64,000 nucleotides of DNA. Source: Lactarius indigo (lineage: Eukaryota > Basidiomycota > Agaricomycetes > Russulales > Russulaceae). Below, piece by piece: positions 33,170 to 43,375 of this stretch. Within the stretch, counting starts at the first letter, position 1; every line of letters starts with the position of its first letter. A model generated the notes under the pieces. That model was not told the DNA's origin, did not search any database, and saw only the letters and a program-made list of their open reading frames with translations. Made by a program: the position numbers and the translations under genes. Location of the stretch: the NCBI GenBank assembly GCA_025766275.1, contig JAFKAC010000015.1, positions 1,240,001 through 1,304,000 of the forward strand, given 5' to 3'.

Positions 33170-33833
33170 TCTGGATAAGGAATCCAGGCTGCTTAGATGG
33201 CTAAGACTCCTCAGCCAGGCTACTAAGAAGTCAGAGTGGTCCAGGTGACAGTTTTGCTCCATTGTTTTGTTCACAGATTTAATCAGCTTGGCAACCATCA
33301 TAGTTTTATGTCTAGTCAGGAGGCACTTCAATGTGACATTTGTGAGTAGGTGGGGTGGCACTCCTGGGTGGTACCATGCAGCAAGCATTGTCTTGGTTGC
33401 TCCTGATAGCCATATGGCAGCAAGGTTCATGTTATATTTCTTAGCAATCTTTAGCATTCTCTTGATGTTGTTTTCTAGTTTCTCCACACAGGGCCTCTTG
33501 TTGCAGGCATCCACTTTTGGAGGAAGGAGTTGGTCCTTGCAATTGCCAACATTCCCAGGGGGGCTGCTGCACTTATTAGAATATCAGTTACAGTTGCCCA
33601 TGTGGGTCTGCTTGGGGAGATGTTGAGGTACAATTTCAGCCATATTAGCTCTATTGCCTTGTTCCAGGTGTTGATGTTTAGGAGGTTTAGGCCACCCTCC
33701 TCTAGTGGTTTGTACAGATATTTGAGGGCAATTCTCAGTGTTGTTCCCTCTTTCCAGATGAAGTCTCTGATTGTGTTTTGCAGTGCAATTTTGATATGTT
33801 GCGGCATTCCCTGAGCCTTCATTAAGAATTGTG
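33170..33833 (-). pseudogene. LINE relic 2, region downstream of RT
   Basis: Minus frames 33822-33475 and 33514-33167 encode the region C-terminal to a non-LTR RT (motifs such as WKEGTTLRIALKYLYKPLEEGGLNLLN and a Trp-rich helical region). One frame change near 33500. Continuous with 34331-34537 and 35076-35695 once two LTRs are removed. Confidence 0.7.
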
Positions 33834-33838
33834 TGTGG

Positions 33839-34325
33839 TGTTACAGTTTCGGCACGGACTCTGACTCATGACCGGTTATGACTACAGTCCGACTCACTAT
33901 TAGTCATGGACTATTACATTGTATCAGTCAGCATGGTAGTTCGCATGTGATTGTGACTCATGTATGACTCATTCCTAGGATAGCTGTACTAGGGTTCAAG
34001 CTAGTTACACTACTGGTTAGTTATTGTTTTAGTGGCGCTTTAAAGCCCACAAGTATCTGTATAAGTAGTCACTCTGGAAGACCAAGAGTCCCCATCTTGG
34101 TCTTCTTCAATCCACCATTTCGACTCGTCTCTTGTCCACCCTAAGGGTGCTTCCATTTCTACCAGCCAAGGGTAGAACTCTCTTGTTTTCTTCACTGTAG
34201 CATGTGCCTGTCAGGCCCCTGTTCAGCTTGCATTGGGTTGACACATGGTCCCCATTCGCCTATCATTTGCTAAGTTGTTTACAGCTTACGAGTCCAAGTC
34301 GGACTAACACTGGTGGAGTGTAACA
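33839..34325 (+). repeat. Solo LTR, family G (gypsy G family)
   Basis: TGTTACAGTTTCGGC to GGAGTGTAACA, 487 bp, TSD TGTGG (33834-33838 and 34326-34330). Clearly the family of the gypsy G LTRs (shared CCTAGGATAGCTGTACTAGG and TTTAAAGCCC). TATAAGTAG is followed 34 nt later by ATCTTGGTCTT, the same putative self-primer 11-mer as in G. Inserted in LINE 2. Confidence 0.92.
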
Positions 34326-34330
34326 TGTGG

Positions 34331-34537
34331 CATCCTATCACTGCTTGGATGTTTAATCATTTGCCATGTATTGTTGGGTGCATCTTGCTCCATAAGTCTA
34401 GTTTCTTTCTTGCCTTGTCTATTACTGTTTCCCATGAGGTGAGATCTTTCGCATTGTTACTGATCCATGCTCCCAGGGATCTTACCACATCTCCATCTTT
34501 TGGTGATTCTTATTTTCTCCTCCAAGGGGTTCCTGTC
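34331..34537 (-). pseudogene. LINE relic 2, middle segment
   Basis: Between the solo LTR-G and the inverted LTR-B. Broken minus frames that fit between the RT palm segment to the right and the C-terminal segment to the left; identity rests mainly on position. Confidence 0.5.
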
Positions 34538-35070
34538 TGATGAACAGCACACATAGATAACATACTCACAGTGACAAGAGTGACAAGAGTAGACTGTGGT
34601 GAGATATGTGGGTGGGCTGGAAGCAGAGGTGTACAGGGTAATTGCAGGGAAGCAAGGAGTCTGGCACACAACAGGGAGGAACTGATGTGGACCAGGAGCA
34701 TACATGGTACTCTACTTATACTCATACAGGGAGTGACAGTACTATAAGGTGAGTAACACCTAGTCACAGAATACAAGACGCATTGTTCTATACAGGACAC
34801 AAAGGAGTGAATATAAAGAGAACAAGGCGATGAGGGCAAGAAGAGTCCAGAGCAAGATGATATCATAGTGACATCATAATAAAGATAAGAACAAAAGTAG
34901 AACAAAGAAATGTAGTACAATAGTAAGTCCAGAATAGTTCATATGATGTCATATACATGTGATGTCATAGTCCAGATTGTACAGATCAAAAATGAATAAT
35001 CTAATCTACTGTAGTCCGTTATCTACAAGTCCTTCTGAGCTGCTAAGTGCACAAGGGTCACTTATCAACA
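34538..35070 (-). repeat. Solo LTR, family B, copy 10 (inverted)
   Basis: TGATGAACAGC to CTTATCAACA, TSD CTGTC (34533-34537 and 35071-35075). Inserted in LINE 2. Start-site segment single. Confidence 0.92.
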
Positions 35071-35075
35071 CTGTC

Positions 35076-35695
35076 ACCCTGGTTTATTTTTTGGGATGTT
35101 ATTACTTCATTTCTGTGTTCTATTGTCCCGATTGGGATTATTTCTGTCTTTTTGATATTAAACTTTGCCCCAGATACTGTGCACCACTTGTTGAGGACTC
35201 TTTCTACCATGTCAAAGCTGTTGAGGTTGCTCAGGTATAGAATGGTGTTGTCTGTGAAGAGGTTTACTATTAGTTTGTCTTTCAGTCCTGGTATTGTGAG
35301 TCCCCTCAGTTCTTGCTCATTTCTTAGTTTACAGGCTAAGGGTTCTATTGCTAGGTCAAAGAGTAGGCATGAGAGCAGGTCTCCTTGGTGGACACCTCTT
35401 GTTACTTGGAATGGTTCACTTAGGTAGCCATTTATTGGAACTTGTGTGTATGCATTACTGTAGAGTGTCTTAACCATCTTGGTGAAGTGTTGGGGGAGGT
35501 CATATGTCTCAAGGGTTGCCCAGAGGTAGTTGTGCCTAATCTTGTCATAGGCCTTCTCTTGGTCTAGGGCCACTATGATGCCATTTACTTCCATGACCTC
35601 TGTGTAGTTTATAATTGTCACAGTGAGTCTTATGTGGTTGAAAATTGTTCTCTTCAGAATGAAGCTGGCTTGGTCCGGGAGAACTAGCTGGTGGT
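35076..35695 (-). pseudogene. LINE relic 2, reverse transcriptase palm
   Basis: An almost clean minus frame from about 35695: QASFILKRTIF, then IVALDQEKAYDKIRHNYLW (first catalytic Asp region), GVHQGDLLSCLLFDLA, and LFTDNTILYLS, which replaces the catalytic xxDD box (second Asp to Asn). These are ordered non-LTR RT motifs 2-5. The open frame stops at about 35700, as for a 5'-truncated LINE. The catalytic-site loss mirrors LINE 1. Confidence 0.8.
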
Positions 35696-36080
35696 TCAGC
35701 AGCCAAGGGATAGCAATGGCTTATATGATTGATACCCCCAACCAATGGTGAGAATCTTGAATACTTGATACTCAGCCAGCACCAGCCAATGGTGGAGATT
35801 CTGCTGCAATTGATAGTCCAACTGACATTGGGTGGGAGTTCCAACTGACTCCAGACCACTGCAGACTTTGGAATTGCAGTTTTAAGCAAGTATATATGTA
35901 CAGTTAATTCAATTGCATATGGCAATGATCAGGCATATGGGAACAGTGAATTAATCCACTCAGATATGTGTGGCAAAATGCAAGTATATCAGAAGATTAT
36001 AATTACAGGAATGTCCAATAAAATGAATAAAGCATTATCAATGCATGTGAGGACAATAGAATAGAACAGAACATCCAATT
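35696..36080. other. Unassigned AT-rich sequence
   Basis: No ends, TSDs or coding similarity recognised. A CCAATGGTGGAGATT/CCAATGGTGAGAATC phrase occurs twice (about 35744 and 35800), so it may hold a degenerate repeat leading into the minisatellite. Confidence 0.3.
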
Positions 36081-37288
36081 GAATGAATACAGTGGTCATA
36101 ATAATGGTGAACATCCAATATGGTGAGGAACATCTGATAAAATGAATGGAGCATCATCCATGCATATGAGAACACTGAGACATTAAGATAATGGTGTTGG
36201 ACATCCCCACAATAGTATGGGATATCCCTACAATGGTATTGAATGTCCTTACAATGTGCAGGACATATTGACAGAATGTGGGATATCCTGATGGATGATG
36301 TTGGACATCCCCATAATGGCATAGGACATCCCTACAATGGTGTTGGATGTCCTGACAGATAGTGTGGGACATCCCCACAATGATATTGGAGGTCCATACA
36401 ATGATAGGGGACATCCAAACAATGATATTAGAAACCCCTACAATGTAGAAGATCCCAAAGGAGATCCTCACAATGGTGTGGGACATCCCCATAATAGCAT
36501 AGGATATCCTAAGAGATGATATAGGGCATCCCCATAATGGTGTTGGATATTCCTGGAATAGTGTCAGATGTCCCGACATATAGTGTGGGACATCCCCACA
36601 ATGGCATCCCCACAATGGTATGGGAGGTCCATACAACAATATGGGACATCATCACAAGGGTATCAGAAATCCATACAATGATATCAGAACCCCCACAATG
36701 ATGTAGGACATTCTCACAATGGTGTGGGACATCCTCACAATGATGCAAGACCTGTTGACATAATGTGGGATATCCTGACAGATGAGGTAGGGCATACCCA
36801 TAATAGTGAATAGTGTGGGACATCCCTGCAATGATGTCAGATGTCCTGACATATAGTGTGGGACATCCCTATAATGGTATGGGAGATCCATACAATGATA
36901 GAGAACATCCAAACAATGTTATTAGAAACCCCTACAATGATGTGGGAGATCCCAAGGAGATCCTCACAATGGTGTGGAACATCCCCCCATTGATGTTGGA
37001 TGTCCTGACAGATAGTGTGGGACATCCCCACAATGGTATGGGAGGTTCATACAATGATATGGGACATCCCTGTAATGGCGTGGGACATCCCCATAGTGGT
37101 GTGGAACATCCTTATAATGGTGTGAGACATCCTTACAATTATGTGGGACATGTTCGTTGATGATGTGGGACATCCTCAAAATAATGTTGGATGTTTACAG
37201 AATGTGGGATATCCTGACACATGATGTAGAACATCCCCATAATGGTGTAGAACATCCCTAAAATGGTGTTGGATGTCTTAACAGATAA
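36080..37288. repeat. Minisatellite of about 24-bp units with higher-order structure
   Basis: Tandem, diverged units built on GTGTGGGACATCCCCACAATG. Because the unit is near 24 bp, long ORFs run through several frames on both strands and encode pseudo-repeats; they are not genes. A higher-order copy of roughly 490 bp is visible: 36344-36490 closely matches 36838-36984, including AGATCCTCACAATGGTGTGG. The GGACATCC/GGATGTCC core makes each unit a potential small hairpin. Confidence 0.85.
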
Positions 37289-37594
37289 TGTAATGCCATC
37301 ACAGCATTGGCTCAACTTGAGCTTCAATAAAGGTGTGACCACTTAGCTAGGCACGTCACAAGATGTATGGCTCAAAGGCAAGATCAGATGCTCATAGGCA
37401 CTGTAGAGATGGGGACGTCTTAGAGCTAGTCCCAACTCATAGAAAGAGAGAACAGAAGTGACGATTGAAGAAGACCAAGATGGCATATCTTGGTCTTCGT
37501 TGACTACCTTAAATACAGGTTAGAGCAGGCTTTGAAGCACTGCTATGAGTCACAGTAAAGTAGCATCCAACAAGTTGTGTAAGTGGAGCAAACC

Positions 37595-37645
<51 letters not shown>

Positions 37646-37802
37646 GTATCGAGTCATTCATCAGTCAGCTATCGTACACTATCTCCTATCAGCGGGCGTA
37701 AAGGCCATTGTAAGGGCCAAGTCCGTGACTAATCTTCCTTACTGCCATAGTCACAACTGGTACAGTAAGGGTCCATATCCAAAGACTGGCTCAACCGTAA
37801 CA
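37289..37802 (-). repeat. Gypsy H 3' LTR
   Basis: Plus-strand ends TGTAATGCCATC and CAACCGTAACA. The polypurine tract AAAAGGGGGTGA (sense strand) abuts it at 37803-37814. It contains a CTA microsatellite (about 37600-37645). Sense-strand TATTTAAG is followed 34 nt later by ATCTTGGTCTT, the same predicted transcript start as family G. Left flank GATAA; the 5' partner is outside the window. Confidence 0.8.
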
Positions 37803-38100
37803 TCACCCCCTTTTCAGTGTGAGACTCCAGACTCACCAAAAGCTGCAGGATGGCCACATGCTCTGCTCGTCTGTCAAGTGTGCAAACATATCAGCCCTCT
37901 CAAGATGATAAATACAGTCCATCTTGTCGTCTTTTGCCGAGAGCGCCATTGCCTTGAGCTGGCGGATATGCGCTGCCAGCCGTACTTCTTCATACGTGGC
38001 AGCCCGATAGCATGTCACCTCTGCAACCAGGGACTCATCCCCTATACAGTTCAGTGTGTGGTCGGTGATCTTGTTGGCCGCGAGGATGACGAGGTCCTCA
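37803..38100 (-). pseudogene. Gypsy H, end of C-terminal module
   Basis: Minus frame 38018-37833 and upstream sequence match the end of the gypsy G polyprotein: CIYHLERADMFAHL versus SIYRLERANTFWRI. A YEEVRLAAHIRQL helix precedes it. It joins 45803-49272 once gypsy G (TSD CCTCA) is removed. Includes the polypurine tract at 37803-37814. Confidence 0.8.
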
Positions 38101-38579
38101 TGTTACGCTCCACCGGCATCAGTCCGACTTGGACTTCGAAGAAGGCGTAATCGACTTAGCAAGGTAAAGGGCAAATGGGGATCTCGTATCAACCCAATGC
38201 GAGCTGAACAGGGGTACCCTTGACACACGCTGCAGCTGAAATGGAAGGGTACTATCCTTGGTGGATAGCAGCGGAGGCTCTCTTAGTTTGAAGACTAAGG
38301 CAAGACGATGAGAAAGAAGGTGGATTGAAGAAGACCAAGATGGAGACTCTTGGTCTTCCAAGACAACTATTTATACAGATACACGCGGGCTTTAAAGCGC
38401 CGCTGGAACAATGGAAAACCAGTAGCGTAACTAGCTCGAACCCTAGTACAGCTATCCTAGGAATGAGTCATACTCAAGCCACAATCACATGTGTACTACT
38501 ATGATGACTGATACGAAGTAAATGTCCATAACTAATACTATGAGTCGGTCCGTAGTCATAACCGGTTGTGATCGTAACA
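38101..38579 (-). repeat. Gypsy G 3' LTR
   Basis: 479 bp. It differs from the 5' LTR (45324-45802) at three positions that I can see. TSD CCTCA at 38096-38100 and 45803-45807. Next to it, 38580-38591 gives the polypurine tract AAAAGGGGGTAA on the sense strand. Confidence 0.96.
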
Positions 38580-38590
38580 TTACCCCCTTT

Positions 38591-41500
38591 TCAGATGCGA
38601 GGCCCACCTCGCATGAAAGCCGACAGCGGCCAGTCCTTCTGTACCTCCTCAATCCGCCAAAAAGTGTTAGCCCTCTCCAACCTATAGATGGAGTCCAACT
38701 TGTCCTGCGTGACGTTCGCCAACTGGAACCTGATCTCCCTCATACGCACCAACAGCCGGTCTTCGTGAAACGCGGCTGCTCGAAAACGGTGAATCTCTGC
38801 AGTGAGAGATTCGTCCCCTATTTTTTCAAGGGCGCGATCTGTGGTGTTCCCTTCTTTGATCATGACGAGGTCTTCATGAGCAATGAAGGCTCGGTCGTTG
38901 TGAGGGCGGTGCGGTCGGGCGTACAGGGGCTGGCTGTAGACGTATGGCGAACCACTTACCAGCCCCAGCACAAATGGGTTGCCGCACATGACTACTTGCA
39001 CATGGTCGGCGTTCACAACTCGCCCTCTGGGGAGTGTGACCGTGAAGGGAATTGAATTGGGTCCTCTATTGCGCCGGAACCCTTCTGGCGCCATGAGGGA
39101 GGCGGGATCGTCTTCAGGAGATCTGGGCTCGTGGGGCGCCACTCGGAAGACTCGGATGTCCCCTCTGTACATGGGGTCTCCGTTGGTGTAGACGATATAA
39201 GGGGTGGCATCGGGATCGTCAGTGTGGCTTCGTGTTCTGAGGAATGAATGTCTCGCCGGGTATTGATCGCTATCGTCATAGACAGCGTTATCGTCCTCCA
39301 ATACTTTTGTCTCGCCTTCCTCGCCTTCCGTCGCATCTCCGCTAAGTGCAGCTGCTCGTCCTGCCATTTGCGCGCCGTCTCCTTCCACTGCATCTCCCAT
39401 GCTCGGAGTGACTGTGCACTCGTCAGCGCTCGGGAGAGCCGCTCGAAGGGCGGCGAGTTCTTCAATGGTGATGGGGGTGGTGTTGTATTGTCGACCGGTA
39501 TCGGGGTCGATGATGTTGTAAGTGGGGGCGGTGTCGTCGGTGAGGACCCCTCCGGTAGGCAAGGGGAAACGCCTCTGGATAGCGTCCCACTCTTGCTGGG
39601 TGATAAGCCCCTCTTCGTCGGGGACATCTTCAGGAGCTCTGAAGGTGTGTAGCGTGTTACGGGCCACTGCGCCCCTGGCAAGGTGTTCGACGAGCGTGGG
39701 GTTCGGTGTGGAGGCATCGGTAGTCATGAGGAGATGGGATTCAGGAGTGGGAGATGGAGACTTAGCGCAACATCTCGCCGCTCTTATATGCACTTCTTGG
39801 TCGGGGTTTGAGGCTTTGAAGTCCTGAATAGCTTGTTCTGCGAAGACGTCGTCCTTATCGACCCACTGATTGTCCGAGTCTGGATAGCCCTTCCATTTCA
39901 CAAGGTACTGGAGCCGACGTCTTCTGCCGAACCGCCGAGAGTCTAGAATCTTTTCGACCTCATATTCTTCTTCGTTATCTACCAAATCCGGTGGTGGGCG
40001 CTGGTAGTTTGGTCCGTGCGTGGGTGTCTCACGATAAGGTGTGAGAAGATCTGTGTGGAAGACGTCGTGGATGCTCCACTGCGTGGGAAGCTCGAGGCGA
40101 TAATTGACAGAGGACATCACCTGGACGACTTTAAATGGTCTGTGCCGTTTTGCAGCTAATTTCGCGGTTGGTTGGTGTGTACGTAGGTGGCGTCCTTCGA
40201 GCCACACGAGGTCTCCTTCTTTGAATTTGGGCGTATCTTTATGTTTGATCCATGACCTTTGTGCCCGGAACATACAAGAGAAGGCGCGTTGTCGTGCCTG
40301 TTTGAACTGATCTAGTCGTAGTGATACCTGCGGGATAGGAGACGGCCTGTCAGTCCAATCAGCGTGGGGGTTGTACCCTGATAAGAGAAAGAAGGGGGAC
40401 TCCCACGTGGTCTCATTTGGCCAATTATTGTGCGTGAATTCTGCCATGGGTAGATACTGAACCCAATCATCCTGCCGTTCATTTACCCAAAAGCGGAGGT
40501 ATTGTTCCAGCCACTGGTTTGTTCGTTCCGATTGGCCGTCGGTCCTGGGGTGATAGGCGGTTGAGATGTTTTGGCTGATGCCGAGGATCTTGCATATTTC
40601 CCGCATAAATTTGGATGCAAAACGCGGGTCTCGATCACTGATAATACGCGAGGGGAGTCCAAATCGTGGGAAGACGTGCGACACATATAGAGCAGCTGTC
40701 CCTTCAGCGGTTATTTCTTCATGACAAGGGATGAAGACGGCGGCTTTGGTGCAATCGTGATCTGTTACTGTTAGAATGGAGTCATAGCCACGAGATATGG
40801 GGAGTTTGGTGATGAAGTCCACTGCGATGGTCTCGAACGGCAGGGCTTCCGGTTTAGGATAGATGGGTTGCAGAGGCGCTCGGATAGGGCAGAGATTGAC
40901 CTTGTGTCGTTGACATTCTGCGCACCCTTTCACGTAATCTGTGACGTCATTTTTCATCTGCGGCCACCAGTAGTGTCGCTCTGTCAGTTGGAGGGTGCGT
41001 TTAATGCCCGGATGGCCATATACGGGGGAGTCGTGATGTGCGGCGATGATGGTGCGTTTGTCATGGATGCCTCCGGTGACCACTCGACGTCCATCTTTGT
41101 ACCATGTCCCTTCAATGTCTTTTAGTTTATGCGCGTCGACCCACGGTTTTAACTTAGCTGTATCTTGTCCGTAAATAGGGTGTATAGGAATCATTTCTAC
41201 TGGTAGGATCTCTGGTCTTCCGTGAGGGTTTCGCGGGACTTCTAGGGTGTTGGCGCGTATGAAGATGCTGTCTGGTAGTACTGTTATTCCTTCGTTGTCG
41301 TGTTCTCCTTGATCGTAATCCGGTCTTTGCGACAGCGCGTCAGCCCGTCCGTTGGAGGTTCCTTTGACGTGATGAATCTCGAAGTCATATTCGGAGAGTT
41401 CGAGTACTTCCCTGGCCACGCGTCTGCTAATTTTTTGCGGTGACTTCCAGTATTGTAGGTTTAGATGGTCGGAGAAGACCTTGATCTTGTGAGGGGAGCC

Positions 41501-43375
41501 TGCCAGAAGAGGCCTCCAGTGACGGAAAGCTTTGACGATTGCCAGGAGTTCGAGGTCGTAAATGTCATAGTTTCGTTCTGCTTCATTGAGAGTAGATGAG
41601 TAGTAGCCAATGGGGTGTCGTTTGCCGTCTTTTTTACGTTGAAGGAGGACCGCTCCCGTCGCAAAACCCGACGCATCGACCTCTAACTCAAATTGTTGGG
41701 TGAGATTGGGGTGTGCTAGGATGGGCTCGTTGGTGACAAGGGTTTTGAGGTCTTGGAACGCTTTTTCTTCTTCGGTTCCCCAACGCCACTCGGTGTCCTT
41801 TTGTGTAAGTTTGTTAAGTGGTCGTGCCTTGGTTGCGAAGCCTCGTATGAAAGGTCGATAAAAATTGCAAAATCCGAGAAAAGAGCGGACGTCCTTAACT
41901 TTGGTTGGCGTAGGCCAGTCCTTGATGCCGGCGATTTTGACAGGGTCCATGCGCGTCACCCCCTTTTCAAGGATTACCCCCAGGTAATCCATGCGCGGGG
42001 AGTGGAAGAGGCATTTCTCGAGCTTATAATAGAGGTTGTGTTCTGCGGATACGCGGAGGACGTCCCTGACCGCTTCAATGTGGTCTGTCAGCGAATGCTT
42101 GAGTCCGGTGGCAATGCCGATGTCGTCCATGTAGACTCTAATAACTGTTCCATGTGCTTCGTGTTTTGCCATGATATCTCTAAATATAAAGTTCATCATG
42201 GTCTGGAACGTTGCAGGGGAGTTGGTCAGGCCGAAAAACATCACCGTAGGTTCGAATAGTCCGTATTGCGTTTTAAACGCTGCTTTCTCTTCATCTCCTT
42301 CCTTGATGCGTATATTGTTGTATCCCCACCTAATGTCGAGTTTGGTGTAAATATGGGCATTGCTGAGATCCGTGATAAGGTCGGAGATGAGAGGGAGCAG
42401 GTATTGATTGCGAACGGTGACCGCGTTGATCTTTCGGTAGTCTCGTACCGGCCGTAGTTTTCCGTCTTTTTTCTTGATGAAGAAAAAGGATGACGCGTAT
42501 GGGGATTTGGAAGGTCGTATGTATCCCTTCTTTAATTGTTCATCTATCCACTCCCGTAATTTCTTGTCTTCCTCCTGAGTCATGGGGTATATTTTGCAGT
42601 CAATGGCATCTGCCGTTCCTGGCTTGAATTCGATTGCGTGATCCCAGGGTCTACTGGGAGGAAACCTGTCCGACGCTTCTTCACTGAAGAGACGTTCAAA
42701 CTCTCGGTACTCGGGGGGTAACTCAGCTTTGGTGGTATATTGGTGGGCCGCGATGGCGAGATCCGTTGCTGTTGCTCTAATCCGACATCCTTCTTCGAAT
42801 TGTTGTCGTTGTTCATCGGTGATGACGCAAGAGTGTACAACCTCATATTCATCGTCCTGCACGGAGGAGGCTGCCACTACTGGTGCGATTCGTTCGATGC
42901 GAGGATTTGTCGATCGGATGACAATGGGAAGCATGGTTTCGTGTATGGCTGCCTGTGACCATTTGATGTGGGGGTCGTATATTGCGAGCCATGGGTATCC
43001 TAGTACGACGTCTTCGTCTCCTATGTCGGTGATAAGGAAGCGTATTTCCTTATTAATTCCTTTAGTTTGCACATCCACATCGATATAATGGGTGATACGC
43101 CCTGATTTGTTTTCAGTATTATCGATGTTCCATATTTTCTTTGGGACATCTAGCGGTTTGGTCCCAAACCCCATCCTTCTGACGAAGGAAGGTCTCATGA
43201 AGCAATGGGTTGCCCCTGAGTCTACTAAAGCTCGTATGTCGGCCATTGCGTAACTGGTGCGGATCGATACTGGAACTCTCATTGAACGGTAGCGAGTCAT
43301 GATTACACTGTTACAATTGACTGCCCTTACCCAGGCCGATGGGTTCAGGCGTCCTGAAAACCCTCCTTCTTCCAC
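38591..43375 (-). CDS. Gypsy G Pol polyprotein (protease, RT, RNase H, integrase, chromodomain, C-terminal module)
   Basis: 1594 codons, ending in TGA; probably made as a Gag-Pol fusion, since the frame opens upstream of its first codon at the slippery site. Approximate residues: aspartic protease LVDSGATHCF (50-60); RT with LDIRWGYNNI and YMDDIGIAT (about 415); RNase H VDASGFATG (567); H2C2 finger (about 800-835, HYWWPQM, CAECQRHK); DDE integrase with VDFITKLP (852), SDRDPRF (912) and GQSERTNQWLEQ (about 950); GPF/Y-like region (about 1085); chromodomain EYEVEKILDSRR to WKGYPDSDNQWV (1130-1185). A further ~400 residues follow, including SGSPYVYSQPLYARP and the AEIHRFRAAAF helix; this module recurs in elements E, H and I. 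No catalytic residue is missing by eye. Copies RNA to DNA and integrates it in the nucleus. Confidence 0.95.
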   Translation of the reverse strand: MEEGGFSGRLNPSAWVRAVNCNSVIMTRYRSMRVPVSIRTSYAMADIRALVDSGATHCFMRPSFVRRMGFGTKPLDVPKKIWNIDNTENKSGRITHYIDVDVQTKGINKEIRFLITDIGDEDVVLGYPWLAIYDPHIKWSQAAIHETMLPIVIRSTNPRIERIAPVVAASSVQDDEYEVVHSCVITDEQRQQFEEGCRIRATATDLAIAAHQYTTKAELPPEYREFERLFSEEASDRFPPSRPWDHAIEFKPGTADAIDCKIYPMTQEEDKKLREWIDEQLKKGYIRPSKSPYASSFFFIKKKDGKLRPVRDYRKINAVTVRNQYLLPLISDLITDLSNAHIYTKLDIRWGYNNIRIKEGDEEKAAFKTQYGLFEPTVMFFGLTNSPATFQTMMNFIFRDIMAKHEAHGTVIRVYMDDIGIATGLKHSLTDHIEAVRDVLRVSAEHNLYYKLEKCLFHSPRMDYLGVILEKGVTRMDPVKIAGIKDWPTPTKVKDVRSFLGFCNFYRPFIRGFATKARPLNKLTQKDTEWRWGTEEEKAFQDLKTLVTNEPILAHPNLTQQFELEVDASGFATGAVLLQRKKDGKRHPIGYYSSTLNEAERNYDIYDLELLAIVKAFRHWRPLLAGSPHKIKVFSDHLNLQYWKSPQKISRRVAREVLELSEYDFEIHHVKGTSNGRADALSQRPDYDQGEHDNEGITVLPDSIFIRANTLEVPRNPHGRPEILPVEMIPIHPIYGQDTAKLKPWVDAHKLKDIEGTWYKDGRRVVTGGIHDKRTIIAAHHDSPVYGHPGIKRTLQLTERHYWWPQMKNDVTDYVKGCAECQRHKVNLCPIRAPLQPIYPKPEALPFETIAVDFITKLPISRGYDSILTVTDHDCTKAAVFIPCHEEITAEGTAALYVSHVFPRFGLPSRIISDRDPRFASKFMREICKILGISQNISTAYHPRTDGQSERTNQWLEQYLRFWVNERQDDWVQYLPMAEFTHNNWPNETTWESPFFLLSGYNPHADWTDRPSPIPQVSLRLDQFKQARQRAFSCMFRAQRSWIKHKDTPKFKEGDLVWLEGRHLRTHQPTAKLAAKRHRPFKVVQVMSSVNYRLELPTQWSIHDVFHTDLLTPYRETPTHGPNYQRPPPDLVDNEEEYEVEKILDSRRFGRRRRLQYLVKWKGYPDSDNQWVDKDDVFAEQAIQDFKASNPDQEVHIRAARCCAKSPSPTPESHLLMTTDASTPNPTLVEHLARGAVARNTLHTFRAPEDVPDEEGLITQQEWDAIQRRFPLPTGGVLTDDTAPTYNIIDPDTGRQYNTTPITIEELAALRAALPSADECTVTPSMGDAVEGDGAQMAGRAAALSGDATEGEEGETKVLEDDNAVYDDSDQYPARHSFLRTRSHTDDPDATPYIVYTNGDPMYRGDIRVFRVAPHEPRSPEDDPASLMAPEGFRRNRGPNSIPFTVTLPRGRVVNADHVQVVMCGNPFVLGLVSGSPYVYSQPLYARPHRPHNDRAFIAHEDLVMIKEGNTTDRALEKIGDESLTAEIHRFRAAAFHEDRLLVRMREIRFQLANVTQDKLDSIYRLERANTFWRIEEVQKDWPLSAFMRGGPRI

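Noticed and set aside
36038..37342. Repeat-protein-like ORFs and a CRISPR-like spacing of repeats
   Set aside because: Continuous tandem 24-bp units with diverged copies and no unique spacers; eukaryotic context. It is a minisatellite.
38522..39827. Plus-strand ORFs of 100-177 codons opposite gypsy G pol (also at 41753-42457, 43339-43959 and 44351-44647)
   Set aside because: Antisense shadows of the 1594-codon and 663-codon frames; no motif.
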